Source: Deltaproteobacteria bacterium (GTDB lineage Bacteria > Desulfobacterota > B13-G15). Taken from it: 7,100 nt of DNA. The stretch covers positions 1 to 7,100 of the forward strand of contig QMLA01000054.1 of the NCBI GenBank assembly GCA_003646585.1, in the 5' to 3' direction. A program made the position numbers and the translations under genes. The notes under the pieces were generated by a model, which was given only the letters and a program-made list of their open reading frames with translations, ran no database searches and had not been told where the DNA came from. This document shows, piece by piece, positions 1 to 5,878 of this stretch. Each line of letters begins with the position of its first letter. Position 1 is the stretch's first letter.

Positions 1-1
1 C

Positions 2-949
2 CTGTATCCCCTCCAGCCCAGGGGGGCCTGGTTTGTGAGGATAGAGCCGAGGCAGCCCACCCTAGAGGTGCTTGAACTCGTTCTCGACCCCCATTACGTG
101 AGGGAAGTGAAGACCCTGTCGGAAAGGGGAGGAAGGCTTTCCCCGGATACCTGGGTCCCCCCTGGTGGATTTGAGGTGGCCTCCCTTGCCGCCGGCGGTG
201 TAATAGAGGCGATCAAGGCGGTCCTTGGGGGAAGGGCAGAACAGGCCTTTGCCCTGGTGAGGCCTCCCGGACATCATGCGGGAAGGGACCGCGGGATGGG
301 CTTCTGTGTGTTCAACAACGCGGCCATCGGTGCCCGATATGCCATCGAGATTGAGGGGCTTAAGCGCGTCCTGGTGGTGGATTGGGATGTGCATCACGGA
401 AATGGTACTCAGGAAATCTTTTACCGTGACCCCAAGGTCCTTTACTTCTCCGTCCATCAGTATCCTTTCTTCCCCGATACGGGGTATTACGATGAAATAG
501 GGGAGGGAGATGGGGAGGGCTATACGGTAAACGTCCCCCTGCCTTTGGGCTGCCGCGATACCGATTACGGGAACATCTTTCGCCACATCCTTTTGCCCAT
601 CGCGCGCCAGTTCCGTCCGGAGCTGATCATCGTCTCGGCAGGCTTTGACGCTCACCACCTGGACCCCTTGGGAGAGATGTACCTGAGCGATGAGGGATTC
701 TGGCGCCTGGCAGATCTAGTCCTTGAGGCTGCCGAGGAGACCTGCGGCGGTCGCGTGGTGTTTGCCTTAGAGGGGGGACACCATCCCGAAGCCCTTTACC
801 GATCCGCCCTGAAGGTGCTGGAGAGATGCCAGGAACGCAAAGGACCCCTCGCCCAAAAGTGCGAAAAGGAGGAAGACGAAGACTACATCAAGGTGCGTCC
901 CTTCCTTGATTCGGTCAGGGAACAACTCCGACCTTTCTGGGAACTCTAA
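2..949 (+). CDS. Histone deacetylase family protein (AcuC/HDAC-like), 5' end cut by window
   Basis: Zn-dependent amidohydrolase of the classical histone deacetylase superfamily, expected to remove acyl groups from protein lysines or small amides in the cytoplasm. The frame is open back to base 2. A GTG at 35 has no good ribosome site, and the usual N-terminal 30-40 residues are missing, so the true start lies upstream. Counting from that GTG, the paired histidines are H80-H81 (RPPGHHA), the zinc ligands are D118 and H120 ([10 protein letters not shown]) and D205 (SAGFDAH). The motif that normally reads EGGY with the catalytic tyrosine reads LEGGHH, giving His249. The loop usually written FPGTG is FPDTG (Asp148). 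The frame otherwise reads cleanly to a TAA at 947-949. The next gene converges on it and the two overlap by 4 nt. Family assignment is firm. Substrate is unknown, and the Tyr-to-His change suggests weak activity on acetyl-lysine or a different acyl substrate. Confidence 0.93.
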   Translation: MYPLQPRGAWFVRIEPRQPTLEVLELVLDPHYVREVKTLSERGGRLSPDTWVPPGGFEVASLAAGGVIEAIKAVLGGRAEQAFALVRPPGHHAGRDRGMGFCVFNNAAIGARYAIEIEGLKRVLVVDWDVHHGNGTQEIFYRDPKVLYFSVHQYPFFPDTGYYDEIGEGDGEGYTVNVPLPLGCRDTDYGNIFRHILLPIARQFRPELIIVSAGFDAHHLDPLGEMYLSDEGFWRLADLVLEAAEETCGGRVVFALEGGHHPEALYRSALKVLERCQERKGPLAQKCEKEEDEDYIKVRPFLDSVREQLRPFWEL

Positions 950-1344
950 AGAGGGCTTTCCTCTCCGTAATTTATTACCTTCTCAAAGACCAGCTCCAGA
1001 TAATCCCCGGCGGCAATCGAAAGGGCCGAGACGTCATCGGGGGAAAGGTGCAGTTCGTTCCAGTATCCCTCCACCTCCCATTCAAAGGGCCTTCGGATTC
1101 TGACCTTTTCCCTTCCTCCCCTCCTATAGATGGCCTTTATCTTCCCCTTGAGCCTTGAACCGACTACGATCTCGGCCCGATTCCTCAAATGGGTGGGAAT
1201 CTCCACATAAAGAGAGGACCCGTCGTCCTTTACCTCCAGTATCACCTCGTCCTTTTCGCGTTCCTTGTAAAACCCGAGGGCGCTTCTGTACTGCCGATCC
1301 TTGATCCTTTTCCTTAAGGCCTTAAGGACGGCGGGTCCTCCCAT
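946..1344 (-). CDS. Conserved-looking hypothetical protein, 132 aa, last gene of the operon
   Basis: I do not recognise this protein. It has a basic N-terminal third (roughly residues 1-30, rich in Lys and Arg), then alternating hydrophobic and charged stretches that look beta-rich, a second basic patch (about residues 72-86, YRRGGREK then RIRRP) and an acidic end. There is no signal peptide, membrane segment or cysteine pair. It is accepted as a gene because it follows the upstream gene after 6 nt on the same strand, fills the space exactly to the convergent deacetylase gene and has no competing frame with better support. The ATG at 1342-1344 has little Shine-Dalgarno complementarity, so translation probably depends on ribosomes finishing the crotonase gene. 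Position suggests an accessory role in the same pathway, but no function can be assigned. Confidence 0.75.
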   Translation of the reverse strand: MGGPAVLKALRKRIKDRQYRSALGFYKEREKDEVILEVKDDGSSLYVEIPTHLRNRAEIVVGSRLKGKIKAIYRRGGREKVRIRRPFEWEVEGYWNELHLSPDDVSALSIAAGDYLELVFEKVINYGEESPL

Positions 1345-1350
1345 CTTCGC

Positions 1351-2382
1351 TTACTCTAATTTGGCCCCACACTTCCCACAGTACTCGAATTCCTGGGGCA
1401 GATACTTCGCTCCGCACTTCTCGCAGTACTTGATCGGGGCACCCCAGGGATAATAGGTGTGGCTCTTCCCTTCCTTGGAGAGCTTCCTCAGCCCAATGTA
1501 GTCGACCTTCCTCTTCTCCAAGAAAGCGCTGAACCCCTCGATGGGTTCACCGGTGGCATAGTGAATGGTCAGCCAGTCACGGGCATGCTGGAAGGTGGTC
1601 CAGGCAAGATCGCCCCAGAAGTTACACTGGACCTTCGTGTAGCGCATGCAGTCGGGGAACTTGTTCACCAGTTTCTCTATGACCCTGTCCACGGCCTCAT
1701 CGAGCTTCTCGTAGGGGACCACCTCGTTCACCAATCCCCACTCGAGGGCGGTCTTGGCATCGATCTCGTCCCCCACCATGACCATCCATCGGGTCCTTTT
1801 GTCCCCTATCGTCAGAGGCAACCACTGGGTGGCGCCACCTGAGGAGACGCTGCCGGTCCTTGTGCCGGGTTGTATGAAACGGGCATGTTCGGCCGCAATG
1901 GAGATGTCACAGGCCAGGTTTATCTCATTTCCTCCCCCTGCTACCACCCCGTTGATCCTGGCGATCACGGGTTTGCCGCAGGTCCTTATGAGATAAAGCA
2001 TCCTCTCGTAATAGGTCCACCAATGGTAAAACTCATGGGGCCTCTCGGGGTAAATCACCGAATAGGTCCCGGCATCCCCGCCCGTGCAGAAGGCCTTGTC
2101 ACCGGCACCCGTCACAACGATCACCGCTATGCCATCGTCCGCCATCGCGTCTTCCAAGGCTTGGCAGATCTCGTAGAGCTCGGTTCCCGTGTAGGCGTTA
2201 TACCTGTGGGGCCTGTTCAAGGTGATCCTGGCCGCCCATTTATCATAAAACTTCTCGTAGATGATCTCCTTAAAGTCAAACTCCTCAGGGGGCCTGCCCC
2301 TGAAGATCTTCATGTGCCTTTCCCAATCATAGCCATATTTCTGGAGCTTCTCCCTGAATTCCTTCTCATAGTCACGAGGCAT
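1351..2382 (-). CDS. Crotonase-family enzyme, Oah/BamA-like ring hydrolase with C-terminal zinc ribbon
   Basis: A 343-residue enoyl-CoA hydratase/isomerase superfamily protein. After an N-terminal extension of about 45 residues, the crotonase core runs from about 48 to 250. It includes FCTGGD (98-103) and VVAGGGNE (146-153), which form the oxyanion hole, and SSGGATQWLP (180-189). GAGDKAFCTGG and GGAT-x-x-LP resemble 6-oxocyclohex-1-ene-1-carbonyl-CoA hydrolase (Oah/BamA), which opens the alicyclic ring to 3-hydroxypimeloyl-CoA. From memory, classical Oah has an insert after the ICDVVP-like segment, and this protein lacks it (LVNEVVP then LDEAV directly). MenB-type enzymes are the next nearest relatives. 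The last 24 residues add two CxxCG knuckles (C320/C323 and C335/C338), a zinc ribbon not usual for crotonases. AAGGAGGT lies 5 nt before the ATG. It follows the Had-like gene by 23 nt, which supports a ring-opening role, but specificity is inferred. Confidence 0.85.
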   Translation of the reverse strand: MPRDYEKEFREKLQKYGYDWERHMKIFRGRPPEEFDFKEIIYEKFYDKWAARITLNRPHRYNAYTGTELYEICQALEDAMADDGIAVIVVTGAGDKAFCTGGDAGTYSVIYPERPHEFYHWWTYYERMLYLIRTCGKPVIARINGVVAGGGNEINLACDISIAAEHARFIQPGTRTGSVSSGGATQWLPLTIGDKRTRWMVMVGDEIDAKTALEWGLVNEVVPYEKLDEAVDRVIEKLVNKFPDCMRYTKVQCNFWGDLAWTTFQHARDWLTIHYATGEPIEGFSAFLEKRKVDYIGLRKLSKEGKSHTYYPWGAPIKYCEKCGAKYLPQEFEYCGKCGAKLE

Positions 2383-2405
2383 CTCCCACCTCCTTACGGC
2401 ATTTG

Positions 2406-3512
2406 TTAAAAATCGGGAACCAGAACAACCCTCCTCATCGGAGGTTTGCTGTGCACTTCCTCAAAGACCTCCCTGATCTGACTCATGGGCCTGGTCTCCA
2501 CAAAGGGCTCAATCTGAATCTTCCCCTGAAGGACCATGTCCAAAACCACCGGATAATGCTCGGGCAGACACCCCCATGTGCCTATCATCTCAGCGTCAAA
2601 GGCCATGAGCCTCGAGATCTGATACTCATTGGTCTGGGGACTATAACCGACCACGATCAACCTGCATATGAAGGTCAAAAGCTCAAGGGCTATCTGCTGG
2701 CCCGGTTTAACACCCGAAACCTCGAAGATCTTCCAACCGTAATTCCTCAACCCGTTTTGCTTGCAAATTTTGCGGAACTCGTCGCGAACATCCCTCGGGC
2801 TCTTGCCAGCGGAATTGATCACGAAGTCAGCCCCGTACTTTAAGGCCCGCTGAAGTTTCTCTTCGTCAATGTCGATACCTATGACCACCCCGGCGTTGAA
2901 GACGAACTTGGCAATCTGCGTCATATAGACACCGACCCCTCCTCCACAACCCACTATGACGACTAGATCCCCCGGCTGAAGGTTCGCCCTCTTTGCCGCC
3001 TGAAAGGGAGTGGTCACAGCATCGGCTATAACGGCGAGCTTCTCAAGGGGCATGTCGGCGGGACGGTTCCTGACTTCACACAGATCAATCGAGGGCACGG
3101 GGATATGGCTTGAGAACCCCCCATAAATGCCCAGGCTGTTTCCGGGCATCCGCTGGTTGAGGCACCTGTTGCCGCGGCCGATCTTGCAAATGTAGCACTT
3201 CCTGCAGGGCATAACCGCGGGAACGATCACCTCCTTGCCGATCCACTCCTCGTCCCCGGCCACCACAACCCCGCTGATCTCATGGCCCAGGGTCAAGGGG
3301 GGCTTGTTCACCGTGGGGACGCCATCGAAGAAATATCCGAGATCGGTATGGCATACCCCACACCCCTTTACCTCCACCAGCACCTCTCCGGGCTTAAGCT
3401 CAGGAACGGGAATGGAGGTCCGCTCGATAACCCCGGGGACGGGATTTCCCTTCTCATCCTTTCCCCATGGCCTCACCATTTGCCATGTCTCTATCCTCTC
3501 GGGTACACCCAT
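2406..3512 (-). CDS. had: 6-hydroxycyclohex-1-ene-1-carbonyl-CoA dehydrogenase (Had-like zinc alcohol dehydrogenase)
   Basis: Medium-chain zinc alcohol dehydrogenase that in the benzoyl-CoA pathway oxidises 6-hydroxycyclohex-1-ene-1-carbonyl-CoA to the 6-oxo compound with NAD+. Numbered from the ATG at 3510-3512 (368 aa), the catalytic zinc site is C54 (CGVCHTD) and H77 (GHE). The structural zinc is held by C103, C106, C109 and C117. The Rossmann glycine motif is VGCGGGVG (187-194), and an acidic residue at D214 favours NAD over NADP. Had-type features recalled from the Thauera enzyme include VIPAVMPC-like text, ADAVTTP-F/Y-QA, NGLR then WKIFE-SG, and LMAF then WGCLPE-YP near the end. A GTG 6 nt upstream would abut the Shine-Dalgarno, so the ATG is preferred. 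It lies 21 nt after the SDR gene and 23 nt before the Oah-like gene, the order of consecutive pathway steps. The match is close enough to name, though the substrate could be a related cyclic hydroxyacyl-CoA. Confidence 0.87.
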   Translation of the reverse strand: MGVPERIETWQMVRPWGKDEKGNPVPGVIERTSIPVPELKPGEVLVEVKGCGVCHTDLGYFFDGVPTVNKPPLTLGHEISGVVVAGDEEWIGKEVIVPAVMPCRKCYICKIGRGNRCLNQRMPGNSLGIYGGFSSHIPVPSIDLCEVRNRPADMPLEKLAVIADAVTTPFQAAKRANLQPGDLVVIVGCGGGVGVYMTQIAKFVFNAGVVIGIDIDEEKLQRALKYGADFVINSAGKSPRDVRDEFRKICKQNGLRNYGWKIFEVSGVKPGQQIALELLTFICRLIVVGYSPQTNEYQISRLMAFDAEMIGTWGCLPEHYPVVLDMVLQGKIQIEPFVETRPMSQIREVFEEVHSKPPMRRVVLVPDF

Positions 3513-3518
3513 CTTCAC

Positions 3519-3525
3519 CCTCCTT
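3519..3525 (-). promoter_or_regulatory. Ribosome binding site deciding the Had start
   Basis: AAGGAGG on the - strand ends 6 nt before the ATG at 3510-3512, which is ideal spacing. The in-frame GTG at 3516-3518 touches the motif directly and would be poorly placed. The annotated start is therefore the ATG, two codons shorter than the longest frame. Confidence 0.8.
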
Positions 3526-3533
3526 TTGGCTTT

Positions 3534-4286
3534 TTAAGTCATGCCGTAGCCACCGTCGACCATGATGAGCTGGCCGGTGATGTATGAAGAAGCATCAGAG
3601 GCCAAAAAGACGAAGGCTTCAGCCGCCTCTTCAGGGGTGGCAAACCTACCGAGCAATATTCTGCGCTTGTAGATCTCCACCAGCTTCGGGTCGGTGCGGA
3701 TCCTCTCGCTCATCTCGGTCTCCACTATCCCCAAGCATATGCAGTTCACCCTTATGCCATACTGGGCCAACTCCCTGGCAGCGGACTTTGTGAGGGCAAT
3801 CACCCCCCCTTTGGCCGCACTGTAATTTATCTGCCCGACTGTACCCACCACCCCCGCTACAGACGTCACATTGATGATGGAACCCGACTTCTGCTGGGTC
3901 ATGTGGGGAAAGGCGGCCTTGATGCACAGCCACGGCGCCTTCAGGTGAATGTCGATCACCGCCTGCCAGTCCTCCTCGTTCATCTTGTGGAGCATGGCCG
4001 GCCGAATGAATCCCGCATTGTTCACCAAGACATCGATCTTCCCAAACTTGTCGATGGCCGCCTTAACCACGCTCTCGGCCCCCTGCCAGCTCGCCACATC
4101 GGCACCGACCGCCACCGCCTTCCTACCCATCTTCTCGACTTCCCTCACCACCTCCTCTGCAGCCTGCAGCCTGGTAGCGTAATTCACCACCACATCGGCC
4201 CCTTCACGGGCAAAGGCAAGACAGACAGCTCGCCCAACCCCCCGACTTCCCCCGGTGACCACGGCTACTTTGCCCTGAAGCCTCAT
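3534..4286 (-). CDS. Short-chain dehydrogenase/reductase (FabG-like), probable hydroxyacyl-CoA dehydrogenase
   Basis: Classical SDR of 250 residues, the normal family length. It has a Rossmann cofactor motif TGGSRGVG (11-18), NNAG (89-92), catalytic Ser142, Tyr155 and Lys159 (YSAAK), and the C-terminal ITGQ-x-x-x-VDGG motif (237-246). It resembles 3-oxoacyl-ACP reductase FabG, but its place between acyl-CoA dehydrogenase and Had genes suggests oxidation of a 3-hydroxyacyl-CoA, for example 3-hydroxypimeloyl-CoA, or a cyclic hydroxyacyl-CoA. The position that normally holds the fourth catalytic residue, Asn in the VNL-type motif, is His114 (DIHLKAP). Residue Asn35 after the second strand (VVVNYA) leaves cofactor choice open. 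The start ATG has a modest GAGG 4 nt upstream and lies 10 nt after the biotin carrier stop. The SDR fold is certain; the substrate is inferred from context. Confidence 0.92.
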   Translation of the reverse strand: MRLQGKVAVVTGGSRGVGRAVCLAFAREGADVVVNYATRLQAAEEVVREVEKMGRKAVAVGADVASWQGAESVVKAAIDKFGKIDVLVNNAGFIRPAMLHKMNEEDWQAVIDIHLKAPWLCIKAAFPHMTQQKSGSIINVTSVAGVVGTVGQINYSAAKGGVIALTKSAARELAQYGIRVNCICLGIVETEMSERIRTDPKLVEIYKRRILLGRFATPEEAAEAFVFLASDASSYITGQLIMVDGGYGMT

Positions 4287-4296
4287 GGCACCTCGC

Positions 4297-4506
4297 CTAT
4301 TCGATGATCATGATAACGGTATCGGATGTGACCTCCTGCCCCTCCTTCACCTTTATCTCCTTCACAGTACCCGATATCGGGGCCACCACAGGCATCTCCA
4401 TCTTCATGGCCTCTACCACGGCCACCTGATCGTTCTCCTTCACCTGATCCCCCTCCTTGACCAAGATCTTGGTGACTTTACCCACCATTGGTACCGTTAC
4501 TTCCAT
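4297..4506 (-). CDS. Free-standing biotin carboxyl carrier protein, 69 aa
   Basis: A single biotinyl/lipoyl attachment domain with nothing attached. The biotinylation motif EAMKMEMP places the modified lysine at K35, and the mirrored half contains APISGTV (42-48). The N-terminal half has PMVGKV where most carriers have PMPGKV. Such small carriers shuttle CO2 between the biotin carboxylase or decarboxylase part and the carboxyltransferase part of acetyl-, propionyl- or pyruvate carboxylases and of sodium-pumping decarboxylases such as glutaconyl-CoA decarboxylase. No partner subunit is encoded in this window. It lies between the acyl-CoA dehydrogenase (13 nt upstream) and SDR genes (10 nt downstream). 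AAGGAGG 7 nt before the ATG overlaps the stop codon of the upstream gene, suggesting translational coupling. Domain identity is secure, but the enzyme complex it serves cannot be told from here. Confidence 0.93.
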   Translation of the reverse strand: MEVTVPMVGKVTKILVKEGDQVKENDQVAVVEAMKMEMPVVAPISGTVKEIKVKEGQEVTSDTVIMIIE

Positions 4507-4519
4507 CCTGCCTCCTCCT

Positions 4520-5686
4520 TTACTTTTGCTGTTCTATGAAGTGCCTCGCAATTATTATCTTCTGGATATTCGACGTCCCTTCCACCGTCTGATAACTCTT
4601 GGCATCCCTGTAATACCTCTCGATGGGATACTCGGCCGAATAGCCATAAGAGCCATAGATCTTCATCGCCTCATTGGCCGCAAAGACGGCCGCCTCCGCA
4701 CTGTAATATTTGGCAGTGGATATATGAAGGGTGGGCCGCTCCGAGGTCCTCTTGAGCCTTATCTGATCCAAGATCCAGGCGGCCTTGAACACCAGAAGCT
4801 TGGCAGCCTCATGCTCGCACCACATCCTGGCCAACTGATCCTGGATCATCTGATGCTGGATTATGGGCACCCCGAACTGAACCCTTTCATTGGCATACTG
4901 TTTGGCCAGCTCGAAACACTTCTCGGCCACACCAGCGGCACGGGCTGCACAGGAAAGCCTCGTGCGATCCAGCATATACATGGCTATCTTGAACCCATCA
5001 CCGGGTTTGCCCACGATCGCATCCTTGGGAACCTTCACCTCCTCGAAGACGATCTCCCCGGTGGGGGCACAATGCAATCCCAGCTTGTCCTCGATGGCCC
5101 TCTGGGTAACACCAGGGGAGTGCATATCCACTATGAAGGCCGACATCCCCCTGTGCCTCTTCTCCCTGTCGGTCATGGCAAAGACGATTCCCACATCGGC
5201 AACCGGTATCCCCGAGATCCACATCTTGGTACCGTTTATGATCCAGCCGTCAGATACCTCCTTGGCGGTCGTCTTCATGGAGGCCACATCCGAACCCACA
5301 TCCGGCTCAGTAAGGGCAAAACAGCCCAGAAGTTCTGCCGAAATCAAGGGAGGAATCCACTTCTTCCTCTGCTCCTCCGTACCGAACTCCAAAAGGACCG
5401 ACTGGATGGAATTCATCTGCAGGTTGAAGGGGAGTCCATAGGACGGACTCTCTTTGGCAACCTCCATGGTTATAATGGTCGCAGCCAGATACCCCATGTT
5501 GTTGCCACCATACTCCTCAGGGGCAATGCAGCCGAAGAACCCCAGCTCCGCCATCTTCTTGACGATCTCCCTGCGGAAGAGGTGCTCCTTTTCGTCCTTC
5601 TCCACCGTGGGAGCAATCTCATTCTGAGCAAAATCTCGTGCCATCTCCTGGACCATCCTTTCCTCTTCAGTGAATGCAAAATCCAT
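4520..5686 (-). CDS. Acyl-CoA dehydrogenase (FAD), glutaryl-/cyclohexanecarboxyl-CoA dehydrogenase-like
   Basis: Soluble flavoprotein that oxidises an acyl-CoA to the 2,3-enoyl-CoA, passing electrons to ETF. Numbered from the ATG at 5684-5686 (388 aa), it has the FALTEPDVGSD flavin/substrate segment (123-133), WISG (156-159), NERVQFG (266-272), YGYSAEYPIER (347-357) and VEGTSNIQ with the catalytic base Glu369. Length is normal. In overall text it resembles the anaerobic non-decarboxylating glutaryl-CoA dehydrogenase group as I remember it. However, a gap-free alignment by eye puts Gly83 where those enzymes have the arginine that binds the distal carboxylate, so an uncharged acyl chain such as cyclohexane- or cyclohexenecarboxyl-CoA is at least as likely. 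It is first in the operon, with a promoter and good ribosome site upstream. A GTG two codons earlier touches the Shine-Dalgarno and was not chosen. Family certain; substrate uncertain. Confidence 0.95.
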   Translation of the reverse strand: MDFAFTEEERMVQEMARDFAQNEIAPTVEKDEKEHLFRREIVKKMAELGFFGCIAPEEYGGNNMGYLAATIITMEVAKESPSYGLPFNLQMNSIQSVLLEFGTEEQRKKWIPPLISAELLGCFALTEPDVGSDVASMKTTAKEVSDGWIINGTKMWISGIPVADVGIVFAMTDREKRHRGMSAFIVDMHSPGVTQRAIEDKLGLHCAPTGEIVFEEVKVPKDAIVGKPGDGFKIAMYMLDRTRLSCAARAAGVAEKCFELAKQYANERVQFGVPIIQHQMIQDQLARMWCEHEAAKLLVFKAAWILDQIRLKRTSERPTLHISTAKYYSAEAAVFAANEAMKIYGSYGYSAEYPIERYYRDAKSYQTVEGTSNIQKIIIARHFIEQQK

Positions 5687-5692
5687 AGCCAC

Positions 5693-5699
5693 CCTCCTT
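5693..5699 (-). promoter_or_regulatory. Ribosome binding site deciding the acyl-CoA dehydrogenase start
   Basis: AAGGAGG on the - strand lies 6 nt before the ATG at 5684-5686. The alternative in-frame GTG at 5690-5692 directly abuts the motif and is too close. The layout is the same as at the Had start, where a GTG also sits two codons before the preferred ATG. Confidence 0.8.
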
Positions 5700-5714
5700 T
5701 CAAACTTTGTGCAT

Positions 5715-5744
5715 TTAATAACAAGGAATCCCGAAAAGTGTCAA
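5715..5744 (-). promoter_or_regulatory. Sigma70-type promoter of the catabolic operon
   Basis: On the - strand, TTGACA (5739-5744) is followed after 18 bp by TATTAA (5715-5720). The -35 is a perfect consensus and the -10 matches 4 of 6. Transcription would begin near 5708, leaving a leader of about 20 nt that holds the ribosome site for the acyl-CoA dehydrogenase. It is the best promoter match seen upstream of the operon. Confidence 0.6.
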
Positions 5745-5775
5745 GCCCAAACCTTTTAACCCAAGTTTGACACTT
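5736..5775. promoter_or_regulatory. Inverted repeat over the operon -35 box, probable operator
   Basis: AAGTGTCAA at 5736-5744 and its exact reverse complement TTGACACTT at 5767-5775 form perfect 9-bp arms separated by 22 bp. The arm centres are 31 bp apart, about three helical turns, so both lie on one DNA face. The promoter-proximal arm covers the -35 hexamer, where a bound dimer would block RNA polymerase. No regulator gene is in the window. An mRNA hairpin is unlikely because the repeat lies upstream of the predicted transcription start. Confidence 0.5.
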
Positions 5776-5878
5776 AAGCCTCGAATTTGATCCATCCGGG
5801 GGTCGCAAATGCCCAAGGGATGGGATTGAGTCTTTTCAGCAAACAAAAATTGTAGTGCCTAGGAATTTGAAATTGATC

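Larger units (their letters stand above)
946..5708 (-). other. Six-gene catabolic operon
   Basis: Six genes on one strand, in order acyl-CoA dehydrogenase, biotin carrier, SDR, Had-like, Oah-like and hypothetical protein, are separated by 13, 10, 21, 23 and 6 nt. No promoter- or terminator-sized gap exists among them, so one transcript from the promoter at 5715-5744 is the simplest reading. The functions fit oxidation and ring opening of a cyclic acyl-CoA followed by beta-oxidation. No terminator can fit between the last gene and the convergent deacetylase gene, so the transcript probably runs into the antisense of that gene. The operon assignment is inferred from spacing. Confidence 0.85.

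Noticed and set aside
62..658. A 198-codon open frame on the - strand opposite the deacetylase
   Set aside because: It is antisense to a frame carrying all conserved deacetylase motifs and shows no domain of its own.
1870..2409. A 179-codon + strand frame opposite the crotonase gene
   Set aside because: Antisense shadow of a conserved enzyme, with no ribosome site or recognisable motif.
4457..5770. A 437-codon open frame on the + strand opposite the acyl-CoA dehydrogenase
   Set aside because: It is the antisense of a clear conserved enzyme and biotin carrier, its translation has low-complexity His/Leu/Gly/Pro-rich text typical of antisense frames, and it matches no family.
5767..5795. A + strand TTGACA at 5767-5772 as a second, divergent promoter
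   Set aside because: The hexamer 17 bp downstream (ATCCAT) is a poor -10 and the TTGACA is explained by the inverted repeat arm.
5783..5870. Direct repeat GAATTTGA at 5783-5790 and 5863-5870
   Set aside because: Only 8 bp and AT-rich, spaced 80 bp apart; it could arise by chance and does not bracket a convincing element end.
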